Source of the DNA: UBA4416 sp963422675
GTDB lineage: Bacteria; Bacteroidota; Bacteroidia; B-17B0; Aurantibacillaceae
Assembly (NCBI GenBank): GCA_963422675.2
Contig: CAXVYS010000024.1
Location: forward strand, 1,054,001 to 1,118,000
Direction of reading: 5' to 3'
Length of the DNA: 64,000 nucleotides
A model generated the notes under the pieces. That model did not search any database. It was not told where the DNA came from and saw nothing but the letters and a program-made list of their open reading frames with translations. Every line of letters starts with the position of its first letter. Positions within the stretch are counted from its first letter, which is position 1. Shown piece by piece: positions 24,383-35,200 of this stretch. Position numbers and translations under genes: made by a program.

Positions 24383-24720
24383 TTAGTACTGCATTTTCAA
24401 TAAATTTCCATCATTGGTCATATGCAAATGCCCAGGATTACTACTGCTTTGAACCTCAAAATAACGTGTAACAGTTTCTATAACATTACTGTTTACCAAA
24501 ACTTTAACTACTGCTACATTTGAACCCACCTGTTCAGCTGCTATTCTAATTCCGGATGTGTAGTCAGTTGGTTGTTCAACTCATTGGTTATTTTGACTTG
24601 TAAAATTACGGTAGTAAAACCCATATCTTACATACGCTCCATTGTTATAGTAGCCGTATTACCGGTTTTTTGACCTATCGCCAAATTTTTAGCTACACAA
24701 TTACTACTATTGTGCAAAGC
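24383..24720 (-). pseudogene. Decayed exported-protein gene
   Basis: This 500-base region between genes shows coding-like minus-strand sequence broken into frames. One piece reads TSGIRIAAEQVGSNVAVVKV...VIETVTRYFEVQSSS...LLKMQY, ending at a stop at 24385-24383. Upstream pieces (GAYVRYGFYYRNFTSQNNQ, and AIGQKTGNTATITMER in a third frame) are interrupted by stops and a frameshift. No intact start is seen. The product is unrecognised, perhaps a surface or carbohydrate-binding protein. Confidence 0.5.
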
Positions 24721-24738
24721 TATTTTAGTATAAAACAC

Positions 24739-24770
24739 AAAAGCGTTCCGCAGGTCTTCGGAACGCTTTT
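24739..24770 (-). terminator. Terminator of the lipoprotein gene
   Basis: A 12-bp stem (AAAAGCGTTCCG at 24739-24750 with its complement at 24759-24770) and an 8-base loop lie 22 bases beyond the stop at 24792, with a T-rich tail on the minus strand. Confidence 0.75.
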
Positions 24771-24791
24771 AATGAAAACATCAAATTCAGA

Positions 24792-25949
24792 TTACCAGCT
24801 TATAATAGTCCAACTGTTAGGTATCGGTCCTTGCATGGTTCCCATTTTGTAAGTAGCATGGTTCACATAAAAGCAGGGAAGGTAAGTGCCATTATTACTG
24901 CGATTTTTGTCTGTAAAATGCGTAAACGTCACCCCTGAAACGTTATAAAATACACACTGACTTTGTGTAAACGGATCAGGATAATTAAAGTTAGGTATAG
25001 TGTAGTTCAATATGTAGCCAGGCGAATAATAGACAAAGTTTACAGAAGGTGTGCGTGGCCCGTTAAAGGCTCCTTCAAAGTACATACTTGATACATTTGC
25101 GCTTACCCAACTTCCAAAAATATGTTTTTTGAAATGTTTACCCGTTACATATAATTTCGACTCGTTATAGCAATGTCCTTCTGATGTTTTATTTTGTTGA
25201 GTAAATACAACCTGTAATTGGTGTCTTTGTTTAGGCAGTTGGCCTGTATACGTTTTTTCAACCCAATGATTATTTGAATTATTGCATTCACAAGTACTTT
25301 CCGGTTTTCCGGAGGGAGTAAGGACATATGTGGCATCCTGTAATTTACCTGCGTTAAGCGTATTGCTTAAATTATAGGAAGGTTGAGCAGGATCAAACGT
25401 TGTGGTGGAGTAGATCATATCTTTTGTATAATGATACAGTGTGTTATCAATGATCACAAAACCATATTTATTGGTCAGTTTCGCAATCGTAAGAGAAAAT
25501 AAATTAATGGTTACATAAGGTTCGCCATCTGAAAACACTTCGTTATCCAGAATGTCAGTATTATTAGAATATATAGTAGAGTGTACATATAGATCTTTGT
25601 GCGCAATGGCGTCATCGACAGAACTATAAGAATTTACAAAAGCAGTCATCTGCGCATCTTCTGCCGCCATTACTTCATTATAAGTATGGTAAAGCGGAGT
25701 GAAACCTGCAAAGGTAAATTCAGTCTGTTGTGTTTCCAATTCACCGATAAGTGAATCGAAGGTTTGTTGTGTATCAAAATTTAAAACATCACCTCTTAAA
25801 GTAATAGGGGGGCCTGATCGTGCATGTGTACTGTTTACTCCCTGTTGTGTAGTGTTTGTTGCCGAGGGATCTTTAAGTGTTTTAATGTCTTTTTTACAGG
25901 CCGTAAATGCCAGGAGCGATGCAGCCAATACTAATAAGGGTGTTTTCAT
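24792..25949 (-). CDS. Lipoprotein of unknown function
   Basis: The 385-residue protein has lipobox FTAC (Cys18, after LLVLAASLLAFTACKKD). The first 200 residues are acidic and helical (DSLIGELETQQTEF, AHKDLYVHSTIYSNN). The C-terminal half is beta-rich with several Tyr/Asn/Phe-rich strands and a CECNNSNNHW patch. I recognise no family. A perfect CACGTA-N4-TACGTG palindrome lies 60 bases upstream, suggesting control with the other genes that carry it. It may be a surface or outer-membrane lipoprotein. Confidence 0.7.
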   Translation of the reverse strand: MKTPLLVLAASLLAFTACKKDIKTLKDPSATNTTQQGVNSTHARSGPPITLRGDVLNFDTQQTFDSLIGELETQQTEFTFAGFTPLYHTYNEVMAAEDAQMTAFVNSYSSVDDAIAHKDLYVHSTIYSNNTDILDNEVFSDGEPYVTINLFSLTIAKLTNKYGFVIIDNTLYHYTKDMIYSTTTFDPAQPSYNLSNTLNAGKLQDATYVLTPSGKPESTCECNNSNNHWVEKTYTGQLPKQRHQLQVVFTQQNKTSEGHCYNESKLYVTGKHFKKHIFGSWVSANVSSMYFEGAFNGPRTPSVNFVYYSPGYILNYTIPNFNYPDPFTQSQCVFYNVSGVTFTHFTDKNRSNNGTYLPCFYVNHATYKMGTMQGPIPNSWTIISW

Positions 25950-26008
25950 TTTTTTAAAGGTTTAGTGGATTACGGTCACAAAACTCGACTATCTATTTCT
26001 TATATGTA

Positions 26009-26024
26009 CACGTAGAATTACGTG
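26009..26024. promoter_or_regulatory. CACGTA-N4-TACGTG palindrome, copy 2
   Basis: A perfect 6-base inverted repeat, CACGTA (26009-26014) and TACGTG (26019-26024), with four bases between. It is followed by GTTTATAAATTATGAATAAG, similar to the tail after copy 1. It lies in the 326-base gap between the lipoprotein (minus) and the MNT-HEPN gene (plus). The rest of the gap shows no gene. Confidence 0.55.
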
Positions 26025-26276
26025 ATGTTTATAAATTATGAATAAGTAAACAGTTTATCACTTAATCGTCTGGTATTTTGAGAACCATATTCCGCATAGA
26101 TAAATTCATTTGAAATGTCTTGTGTCCTGTCCTAAAATCAATACTTGTGGGGATTGTTGTCATTGAGCTTTCAAACAAGAAGATGATGATACATATCGTA
26201 ACTAAAATTACTCCCCCGTTTTTAATTCATATTTCCTAAAACAATATTATTACTATCTTCGTTTTCACATAGTACT

Positions 26277-27161
26277 ATGAAAAGCGACATAAGCCCACTT
26301 TTTAAGCCGGCTAATAAATACAAGGAAGATGAGTTGAAAGCGATTGTAAAATCGGTTGTTTCAGCATTTTCGGATGTGGAAATGATTATCCTGTTTGGGT
26401 CTTATGCCACTGGTAAATCGGTAGAAGACGTTCAACGCATTGATGGTAATGAGTTTGGATACAAAAGTGACTTTGATCTTTTGATTATACTACATACTAA
26501 TGGAAAAGCCAATGATTCTTTATATACAGCCAGTATTGACAAAGTAATACGTAACCTTAAATTAACAACCCCCGTTGGAGCTATTTATCATGGAATTGAT
26601 TTTATCAACCACCAGATCAGTGAGGGCTCCTATTTTTTTCACGAGATCATGGAGCAGGGTTATATGCTTTACAATTCTAACAGGCATAAACTTAATCCGA
26701 TTAAAGAATTAAATATTATTGAACTTAAAGAAAAAGCCGAACGGGATTTCGAGAATTGGTTTAAAAGCGGTTCGGATTCGTTGACTGTTTTTGAACTAAC
26801 TTTTAATAAAAGCTTATATAAAGAAGCCGTTTTTAATCTTCATCAGGCAACAGAACGTTATTACGCTGCCATCCAATTGGTGTTTACAGGCTATAAGCCT
26901 AAAACTCATGACATTGGCGATTTGGAAGTTTATGTAAATAACTTAGACTTACGCTTTGCAAAAGTGTTTCAGAGAGAAAATGAAAAAGAGGAAGATTATT
27001 TCCAGCTCTTAAGGCGTGCCTATGTCGATGCCCGTTATAATGTAAAATATACTATTACAAAGGAAGAACTAGAATATATTTATAATCGGTTACTGCTTTT
27101 AAAACTGCTGACACAAGAAATTTGTCAGGCAAAGATTGCAAGCTTTGAAAAAAAAACATAG
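26277..27161 (+). CDS. Minimal nucleotidyltransferase-HEPN fusion protein
   Basis: The 294-residue protein joins two domains usually encoded separately. The N-terminus is a minimal nucleotidyltransferase: LFGSYATGKS (GSxxxG, about residues 41-50) and SDFDLLIIL (DxD). From about residue 170 a HEPN helical bundle follows (FNLHQATERYYAA, GYKPKTHDIGDL, LLRRAYVDARYNVKYTITKEEL). I do not see the RxxxxH ribonuclease motif, so the HEPN part may be structural or inactive. In separate form such pairs act as toxin-antitoxin modules. It has its own weak promoter (TATCTTCG near the start). Confidence 0.82.
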   Translation: MKSDISPLFKPANKYKEDELKAIVKSVVSAFSDVEMIILFGSYATGKSVEDVQRIDGNEFGYKSDFDLLIILHTNGKANDSLYTASIDKVIRNLKLTTPVGAIYHGIDFINHQISEGSYFFHEIMEQGYMLYNSNRHKLNPIKELNIIELKEKAERDFENWFKSGSDSLTVFELTFNKSLYKEAVFNLHQATERYYAAIQLVFTGYKPKTHDIGDLEVYVNNLDLRFAKVFQRENEKEEDYFQLLRRAYVDARYNVKYTITKEELEYIYNRLLLLKLLTQEICQAKIASFEKKT

Positions 27162-27288
27162 CCCTTTTGTAAAACCTATTCTTTTTTTTATAATTTTGCC
27201 GAACGTTTATTTTTGTTAGTTCTTCTTATTTAAAAATTCGTCATCACACTCGGTTCAAAGGATCATTGTAATTCCAAAGTCCGAAATC

Positions 27289-27801
27289 ATGAACGAATCC
27301 AGAAAAAACAATGGTCAGAAAATAACCAATGTTATAACACCATTTGAAAAGAAGTTAGATATCCTATCCATTATTTTAGGCTTAATACTTATAGCAGGTT
27401 CTCTAATCCTGTTTGAATATGTATTTGCCTTGTTTTATGTATCACATAGTAAAGAAGAGGGTTTAAATGAAATATTGTCAGAAAAGAATATTTATTTACT
27501 ACCCTTAACTTATTATATTATTCTCATTTGCTTTAATATATTAACTGCATTCATAGCAGGAATGTTGCCTGTAGTGATTGGAAGTGAACAACTTGAATAC
27601 AGTACAATCATTGGTGTTTTCGCTACACTATTTTCAATCCTTAATAATTACCTCACTCCGTTTCCTGTATGGTATAATGTCGTTTCTACGTTGATTTTTA
27701 TACCCTCCTGTTATCTTGGTGGTTTTTTTCTCAAACGAATTTTTATTAGGACGTTGATCGTCGTCAATTTTTTTAGAAAGTTTGCGTCGAAACCAGGATG
27801 A
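27289..27801 (+). CDS. Membrane protein, unknown
   Basis: The 170-residue protein has about four transmembrane helices (near residues 23-45, 72-95, 105-120 and 128-150) after a polar N-terminus. I do not recognise it. The motif GGFFLKRIFIRT near the end suggests a basic cytoplasmic tail. It follows the MNT-HEPN gene with 127 bases between, so co-transcription is uncertain. Confidence 0.6.
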   Translation: MNESRKNNGQKITNVITPFEKKLDILSIILGLILIAGSLILFEYVFALFYVSHSKEEGLNEILSEKNIYLLPLTYYIILICFNILTAFIAGMLPVVIGSEQLEYSTIIGVFATLFSILNNYLTPFPVWYNVVSTLIFIPSCYLGGFFLKRIFIRTLIVVNFFRKFASKPG

Positions 27802-27997
27802 ATCTTTATACTATGTTTTTGATTCCTGTTAGCTGTATCTTTTTACTTAAATAAGATTATAACAAAAGATGCTCCCGGGCTGTGCTATAAATCCCTTTTA
27901 CGGTAGTACTGATTTAAAGAAGTAGTTTTATTTTTACCCCGGTATAATAAAATTTAGTTATATGAGTTATTAATATTTAATTATTGTTTTAATAGTG

Positions 27998-28025
27998 TTG
28001 GTTCAATAAAATTTCAGTTTCTTTG
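27998..28025 (+). promoter_or_regulatory. Candidate promoter of the giant RHS operon
   Basis: TTG (27998-28000), 17 bases, then TTTCTTTG (28018-28025), one base from TAnnTTTG. It lies 20 bases before the ATG of the OmpH-like gene and is the only promoter-like site before the 18.7-kb operon. Confidence 0.5.
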
Positions 28026-28044
28026 CGCAAAATTTAAAAAAAAT

Positions 28045-28593
28045 ATGTCAAAAAAAAGTCAGTGGATAATCATAAGTGTTTTGAGTATAGCACTTATAAC
28101 AATGGTGTGTTATGTGTTGATGAGTAAACAGAAAGTAGCATTTGTGCGCTCAAATGATTTGGTTTATGGATATAATGGGATGAAAGAGGCACAAAAAGAA
28201 TTATCCGCTAAAAAAGATGCATTTAAGTCAAACATCGATACTTTAAAACTGGACTTGCAAAGAGCCTTAAATAAATATAACCAAGAGTTTAATACATTAA
28301 GCAAAGAAGAACGTTTACAAAAAGAAAAAACACTCTACGCGCAACAGCAAAATTTAAAAGATTATACTGAAAACATACAGGAAACAGTCGAAAAAGAAGA
28401 TGCAGAACTAACACAAGGAGTGCTAAATCAAATCAATATTTTTGTTGAGGATTATGCGAAAAAAAACAATTACACGATGGTATTTGGAACAACAACGTCT
28501 GGAAACATTATGTATGGAGAAGACAAGGTTGACATTACTAAGGATGTACTAAAAGGGCTGAATGATCATTACCAACCTCTGCCCTCAAAGTAA
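28045..28593 (+). CDS. OmpH/Skp-like periplasmic chaperone
   Basis: The 182-residue protein has an N-terminal membrane anchor or signal (IIISVLSIALITMVCYVLM), the KVAFVRSNDLVYGYNGMKEA opening of the OmpH family, a long Lys/Glu/Gln coiled coil (about residues 50-125) and a small beta cap (YTMVFGTTTSGNIMYG). Skp-type chaperones hold unfolded outer-membrane and secreted proteins in the periplasm. As the first gene of the operon for two giant exported proteins, it probably chaperones them. The next gene overlaps by 32 bases, or follows by 7 if its GTG is used. Confidence 0.83.
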   Translation: MSKKSQWIIISVLSIALITMVCYVLMSKQKVAFVRSNDLVYGYNGMKEAQKELSAKKDAFKSNIDTLKLDLQRALNKYNQEFNTLSKEERLQKEKTLYAQQQNLKDYTENIQETVEKEDAELTQGVLNQINIFVEDYAKKNNYTMVFGTTTSGNIMYGEDKVDITKDVLKGLNDHYQPLPSK

Positions 28594-29233
28594 GAAATAC
28601 GTGAAGGGGTTTTTCGTTATAATTATAAGCTGGGTATGCTTAACAGCTTGTTCGACAAGTCATGTCAAAAACTCCACTGAATATTTACAATGGTTGAATG
28701 ATGAACATAACGAATGTTGTGTAACCAGAGTCGTTAATTTCATGAAGGTTAAAGTTAAGTATTTGCCGAGCCAGTATTTAGCGCTAAAAGAATACGAAGC
28801 TTCGGGTAAAAAATTAAATTACGATAGTTTGGTAAATTATTACCAACAATCCGAATCATTTTTAGTTTCATTCGCTCCCAACGATTTGGAAAAAGGAAAC
28901 GATGTGATGTTTGATGGTATCAGTAATTACCAGGAATATGTAGAGAGAGTATTTACGATGAATTTTGATCTGGAATCCAAATTTAAACTAAAAACAGAAA
29001 CCGAAGAATATAAACCCGTACTAACATCGTTTGAAAACACCTACGGGTTATCAAAAAGCAGAGATGTTTCCATCGTGTTTGCTTCTAAATCAAAACAGCA
29101 ACCTTTAAACGCCTCAGCCTATTTGGATGTGAGTTATAACGATGAGATATACGAGCTTGGTATTTTACATTTCGTATTTAATATTAAAGGAATTAAAAAA
29201 GCATTACCCATTATTCAATCAGATAAACTATAG
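28562..29233 (+). CDS. Lipoprotein of the RHS operon
   Basis: The product has up to 223 residues with lipobox LTAC (in ISWVCLTACSTSH). The ATG at 28562 overlaps the chaperone gene. A GTG at 28601 gives a shorter signal and no overlap and is equally plausible. The mature part is soluble, with charged helices and strands (ASGKKLNYDSLVNYYQQSESF; VSIVFASKS). I recognise no family. It ends one base before the giant gene start (29235), so coupling is likely. A role in surface delivery or anchoring of the giants is inferred from position. Confidence 0.65.
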   Translation: MIITNLCPQSKKYVKGFFVIIISWVCLTACSTSHVKNSTEYLQWLNDEHNECCVTRVVNFMKVKVKYLPSQYLALKEYEASGKKLNYDSLVNYYQQSESFLVSFAPNDLEKGNDVMFDGISNYQEYVERVFTMNFDLESKFKLKTETEEYKPVLTSFENTYGLSKSRDVSIVFASKSKQQPLNASAYLDVSYNDEIYELGILHFVFNIKGIKKALPIIQSDKL

Positions 29234-29234
29234 T

Positions 29235-32200
29235 ATGACAATCATTAACAAAAAACAAAGAGGCCTGTTGAATCAAAGAGCTGCACTTTTCTTAGCACTT
29301 ATCATGATATTGGAAACGATAGCCCCCTCCGTATCCATGGCCTTAACAAGTGGACCGTCAGCACCTGAGTTTTCGAGTTTTGAACCTGTTGCTACTACTA
29401 ATATGGTTAATGAGTTTTCCGGAGACTTAACTTATAATGTGCCGGTATTGGATATTCCCGGAGCTGATGGCGGAGGATATGCTTTATCGTTATCTTATCA
29501 CTCCGGTGAAAATTTAGAATCAGAAGCATCCTGGGTTGGATATGGTTGGACATTAAATCCGGGAGCGATTAATCGTTCCAAAAGAGGTTTTGCAGATGAT
29601 ACCCGTTCTATACACACCTTTTATAACAACGTACCAAAAAACTGGACAGCTTCTGTAGGACAAAGTTTAGGCGATGTGGAGTTGTTTAGTACCGTTATTC
29701 CAATTTCAATAAATGGAGGATTGCGTTATAATAATTACAAAGGTTTTGGTTATAGCGCAGGTATGGGACTTTCGATAAAAGGGATTGTAAACATTGGTTA
29801 TTCAGTATCTGATGGAACAGGCAGTTTTTCTGCTCAGGTAAATCCGTTAGGATTATTATCAGCGATAAAGGGCAAAAAAAAATCAGAAGACAATAAAAAA
29901 GAATTAAAAGGAGCAAAATCCTGGAAAGAAAAAAAAGCCATTCAATTCAAACAAAAAATGGCCAATAGAAAATCCGGGATGAATGCAGGAGGAAGCTTAC
30001 GTAGCGCGGCTAAAAGTGTTCTTAATGGAATGACCAGTGCCTATGGGATGCATACATTTGGTGATTTACAAATGCCAACATCTATAACACCTTACAAAGG
30101 AGAATCGTTTAATGTTGCTATTAATTTAGGCTTAAATGCGCCTCCGGTTCCTGTAGGGTTTTCATTTGGATTAAGTGGGAATTATACTGAGCAGAAAAAT
30201 ATACCTGCAATTGACCGTGTGGGTTATGGTTATTTATATTCATCGGATGCTTTTAACACCGGGCAGGAAGGAAGTATGATGGATTACTATACCGAAAAAG
30301 ATGCTCCGTTTAATAAGCGCGATCGCTATATGTCTATTCCCTTTAGTAATGCCGATCAGTTTGCTGTAACAGGGGAAGGTGTATCAGGAGGATTTAGATT
30401 ACATAGTAAAAATGTAGGGAGCTTTAAACCCAATAAAATGGAAAGCAGTATGTTGATTCTTCAGGCAGGTGTAGCTGTTAATGTAGGAATGGATTTGGGT
30501 GTGGGGTTAAATGTAGGAGTGGGAAGAGAAGCCATCACCATGTATGGCAACGATTGGGGAACAGCCAGTGTCGCAGCCTTTAACGATTATCAATTTCGAC
30601 AAAACTTGGATGAATCCTATTTCTTTCGATTTTCCAATGATTTGGGAGGTAATGTACAATATGGTGATGACGCTTTAGCATCGGCTTTCCTGAATAATAA
30701 GCAACCAAGTTTTTCGAGTACAGGATCAAATAACCACCAGTCTAATACATTATCATCGTCTATAGATGGTGTGGCGCGAAGTGGACGTTCATCCTATATA
30801 GGATATCATACAGTAAATGAATTATCCGAACGGTCTAATACAAAAAGTGTATATGCCAATGATAAAAGTGCCGCAACCAATAATTTAAGACATTTTACAC
30901 CTGACTACACATCACAAATAGGAGAATTTACAACCACCAATGAAGATGGGAACAGCTACGTATATGGCCTGCCGGTATATGCTAACAACGAAAAAAACAT
31001 GACCTATGATATGCAGGGAGGTAATGTCCCCAATAATTTTATTGCGTATAAGGATATCAATGGTTCTAATAAAATGCAAATAGGAACAAGTAGTAATGAA
31101 CCCTATGCGACCGCTCATTTACTCACCCAGATTACTACTCCTGATTATGTGGATCGCTCTATGGACGGGCCTTCCTTAGATGACTTTGGGGGGTATACCC
31201 AATTCGTATATAAACGAACCACCACTAATTACCATTGGCGCATGCCTTATTCCGGCTTTAATTATAGTAAAGGAGATAATTCAAATCCGGAAGATGATAT
31301 GGGGTCTTATACTTCGGGCGATAAAGAAGTGTGTTACCTGGATAAAATTATAACCAAAACGCATATCGCTGTATTTAAAACCAGTAATAGAAATGATGGT
31401 GTAGATGCAGCCAATGATAATACGGCCGATGTATCTACCAGTGCACAAGGAGGTAACAGATTACAAAGATTAGATACTATTTGTTTATATACAAACAATC
31501 AGGGGAGTATTGGAAAGCTGGTTAAGAAAATTTGTTTTAAATATGATTATAGTTTATGTGATGGTGTACCAAATTATGCCACATCAGCGCCATCGGTAAA
31601 TGGAAAAGGAAAACTTACTTTAAAGGCTCTTTGGGTAGAGTATGAAGGAGTGGTACAAGCCAAAATCAGCCCTTACCGTTTTGATTACGATTATGCCAAT
31701 CCTTTAACGGCTTACCCTTTTCCTTATAATTATAATGACCCCTCTAATGGTGCTTACATGAATGAGTACAGTGCCATCATTGCAACTCCCAATTCTCAAA
31801 ACCCACTCTATAGTAATACAGCCATTGATGCCTGGGGAAACTATCAAAAAAACGGAAATGCACGATACCTTGATATGCAGCATCATGTGGATCAGACACC
31901 TGATGCCGATTTTGATCCGGCAGCCTGGCAACTTAAGCGCATTACGCTGCCTTCCGGAGGAGAAATACATATCCAGTACGAACAGGACGACTATCTTTAT
32001 GTACAGAACAGGAGGGCCATGGCTCTGGTAAGTTTAGACCCCTCCTCCACAAACGGAACAGCAGGTGTATTTACCTTGAATGTAGATGCCGATTTAGGAT
32101 ATACTACCGCTCAAAAACAAGCCTTAGCCAGCCTTATTAACGCACAGTTAAGTGGAGATAAACTGTATTTTAAATTTTTATATTCCTTAATAGGAAATAC

Positions 32201-35200
32201 AGCACCTTCTTTAACATCCTGTAACTCCGAGTTTGTGACGGGTTATGTTAACTTCGGCTCCGCCACTTACAATTCAGGTACCGGCAAAATAGACGTGTCG
32301 GTTGGTAACCCTTCATCCCCCGGGTATGATTTGCCTGTAGATGTGTGTAAAGATTTAGTGAAAAAAGAGAAGGGTGGTAAAATTAATCCAACCGGTAACT
32401 GCGATCCTTCTGATGGGATTAGCGGTGGCAATTCTCCTAAAGATATTGTGGTGCAATTACTTAATAAATGGGGAACTATTTTTGCTGGCGGTTTGCTTTG
32501 TATGCAGGTTGATCCGGCACATTCCTATTTTAAAATCCCTTTATTAAACGCCAAAAAAGGTGGGGGACTTCGTGTGAAACGTTTATTAATGTATGATGCC
32601 AATGGAGTAGATGACGGGCAACCGGCGGTATACGGTACTGAATATATTTACCAGACAGAAAACGGAGAAAGTAGCGGAGTAGCCTCAAACGAGCCTGCTA
32701 CCGTACGCGAAGAAAATGCGTTGGTTACTTCATTGGCCAAACGTTCAGAACAGGATTTTTTCCAAAAAGCCATTTCGGGAGTTGATAAAGACCAATTTGA
32801 AGGCCCACTTGGTGAATCTATTTTACCCGGTGCATCCGTTGGCTACTCACGTATAGTTAGTAAAAATATTTTTAATGGAAAAACCAACACAGGCTTTTTA
32901 GTCAGTGAATTTTACACCGATAAAGATTTTCCCTTTGATGGCTATTATGATATAGCAGGGGACGGTGTTTCCAATACGCCTATGAATGACCAAACCCTGG
33001 ATAAATTCTGGTTAAATATTCCTGCTATTTTCGCCAACATTTCTATCAATAATATCTGGGCAACACAAGGTTATCGTTTTGTAAAAACAAGCATGAGCGG
33101 GCACCCTAAATCGGTGTCAACCTATGCCGGAAGCTATACTCCCGGAGCCCTTGACATATCCAACAAAAGCAGTTCTACCGAGTATGACTATTTTAAACCG
33201 GGAGAATTGGTTAAAGTATTAAATGATGACGGCTCAACCAGTTTACAGGATATTGGAAAGGAAGTAGAAGTGGTAATGGAATCACGTGCTGTAGAAGATA
33301 TCACAGAAGATATCAGTACCTCTTTTGATATGACCATTGGTATTATACCACCGGTTATATTTACACCTTATTTCACAGGCTCGGGCTCGGTAAGTTATGC
33401 CGAACGTAAAATGTATTCGCACGTTACCAGTAAAATTGTAACCTATCCTGTCATACAAAAAAGCATTACAACTAAAGCCGAAGGCATTAGCCATAAAACC
33501 GAGAATACTGTATTTAGCAGGCATACCGGCAAGCCGGTTCAAACTATTTCTACTGATGGGTTTGACGGAAAACTCTTAGAACAGGCCCCTACGGCAGCTC
33601 AATCGGGAACATATACCAATTACCAGATACCTGGATATACCCAATATAAAGAGCTGGGGCAAAAAGCCATTAACGAACGCAAAAAAATGTTTTCGGATGC
33701 TAATTTAACCCTTAATTTAAGTGGATCGGGTACGACCTATACGATGGATATGGCATTAACCAATCCTAGCAATTCCGGATCTTTGTGTAATGCTATGTCG
33801 GCAATTACAGTAGGGGATTTAGTAAGAGTGTGTGTAGGGAACTCCGGCTCCAATCAAAGCTTCTTTTTTCATGTAGACGGTATGAGCGGATCAAGCGTCA
33901 ACTTACTATTAACAGGTAATTACAATACTTCTGTTACGACAACCGGCGCTGTGTATTATTTTGAAATTATTAAATCAGGCCGAACCAATCAGCTCAATAC
34001 AAACGTTGGTAGTTACACAACTTATGGTACTTCAAACCAAACGGTTGGCTCCGTGGGGAGTTTAGCCGCAAGACAAACCTTGGTTGCCAATTTAAATGCA
34101 GCCTTAAATGCCAGTATATTAGGTGGCGGGCAACAAAATGTAGCAGTTCCGTCAGCTATTAGTATCCTCGATTCCAGAGGAGTGTGTATAGCAGAGAACT
34201 TTACAATAACCGTCAATAAAATATCCTCCACGCAATTTACATTGGCGGTTAGTGGTGGATACAATTGTTTAAATACATTTTCTTTCAGCGTAGGATCGCA
34301 ATTTGTATTAGATAATATTACAAGCGCTTTGAAATATCAATATGGAAGTTTGACGTGTGTCTTATATGATGTTCCATGCCTGCAGTTTTGTTATGCAGCA
34401 GGAGCAAGCCAGGGCTTTAGTAATGTGGTTGCTTCATCAGCCTCTACCATGGGTCATATCTGGCCATACAGCAATACATTTGATATGGCGAATGTGAATG
34501 CCGGTAAAAATGATTATGAAACAGGCGCCAAAGGCAAATGGAGAGTTAAATCAACCTATGGTTATAAAGAAGATATTGTAGGGGGCGCTAAAGAAAATGC
34601 AGGTACTCATGAACGGATTTATAAAAATGCAGGTACTTATACCATGCAACAATTTAATTGGAAAGCCAATTCATTAAATGATACCAATAAATGGGTGAGA
34701 GCAAGTACAGTTACCCTATATTCACCTAACGGTAGTCCTTTAGAACAAAAAGATGCAGCACACATCTATAGTATGGCAAAATATGGTTACAATCAAACAC
34801 TTCCTTATTTAGTATCTTCCAATAGTGAGTATGGCTCATGTCAGTTCGAGAGTTTTGAAAATGTGTATGGCCCTTTTGCTACGAAGTATTACCTGGAAGA
34901 CGGAGCGTTATTATCTTCTCCAACCATGATCTCCAACCTTTATGCACACTCCGGTGTAAACTCCTATAGTTTGGCAGGAGTTAACTCTACCTATTCTCTG
35001 TCAACTACCACAGGTACGTTAAGCCAGCAGTTATTTACCCAGGGCGCTTCCTTAAAAGTTTGGGTAAAAGATGCCAGTTACGCCGCTCTACCGGTAAAAT
35101 GTACCCTCAGAAATGCGTCCAATACATTAGTGTCAACAATTCCTTTTGTAAGAGTAGCACAAACAGGTGAATGGGCTTTATATGAAGTGAAAATAACAGC

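Noticed and set aside
29142..29234. Longer N-terminus for the 2,085-residue giant protein
   Set aside because: It would overlap the lipoprotein gene by 92 bases and put 31 residues before a good signal peptide; the ATG at 29235 directly follows the stop.
31704..31970. Antisense frames inside the giant genes
   Set aside because: They arise from the codon use of the long sense frames; none has homology-like motifs or start context.
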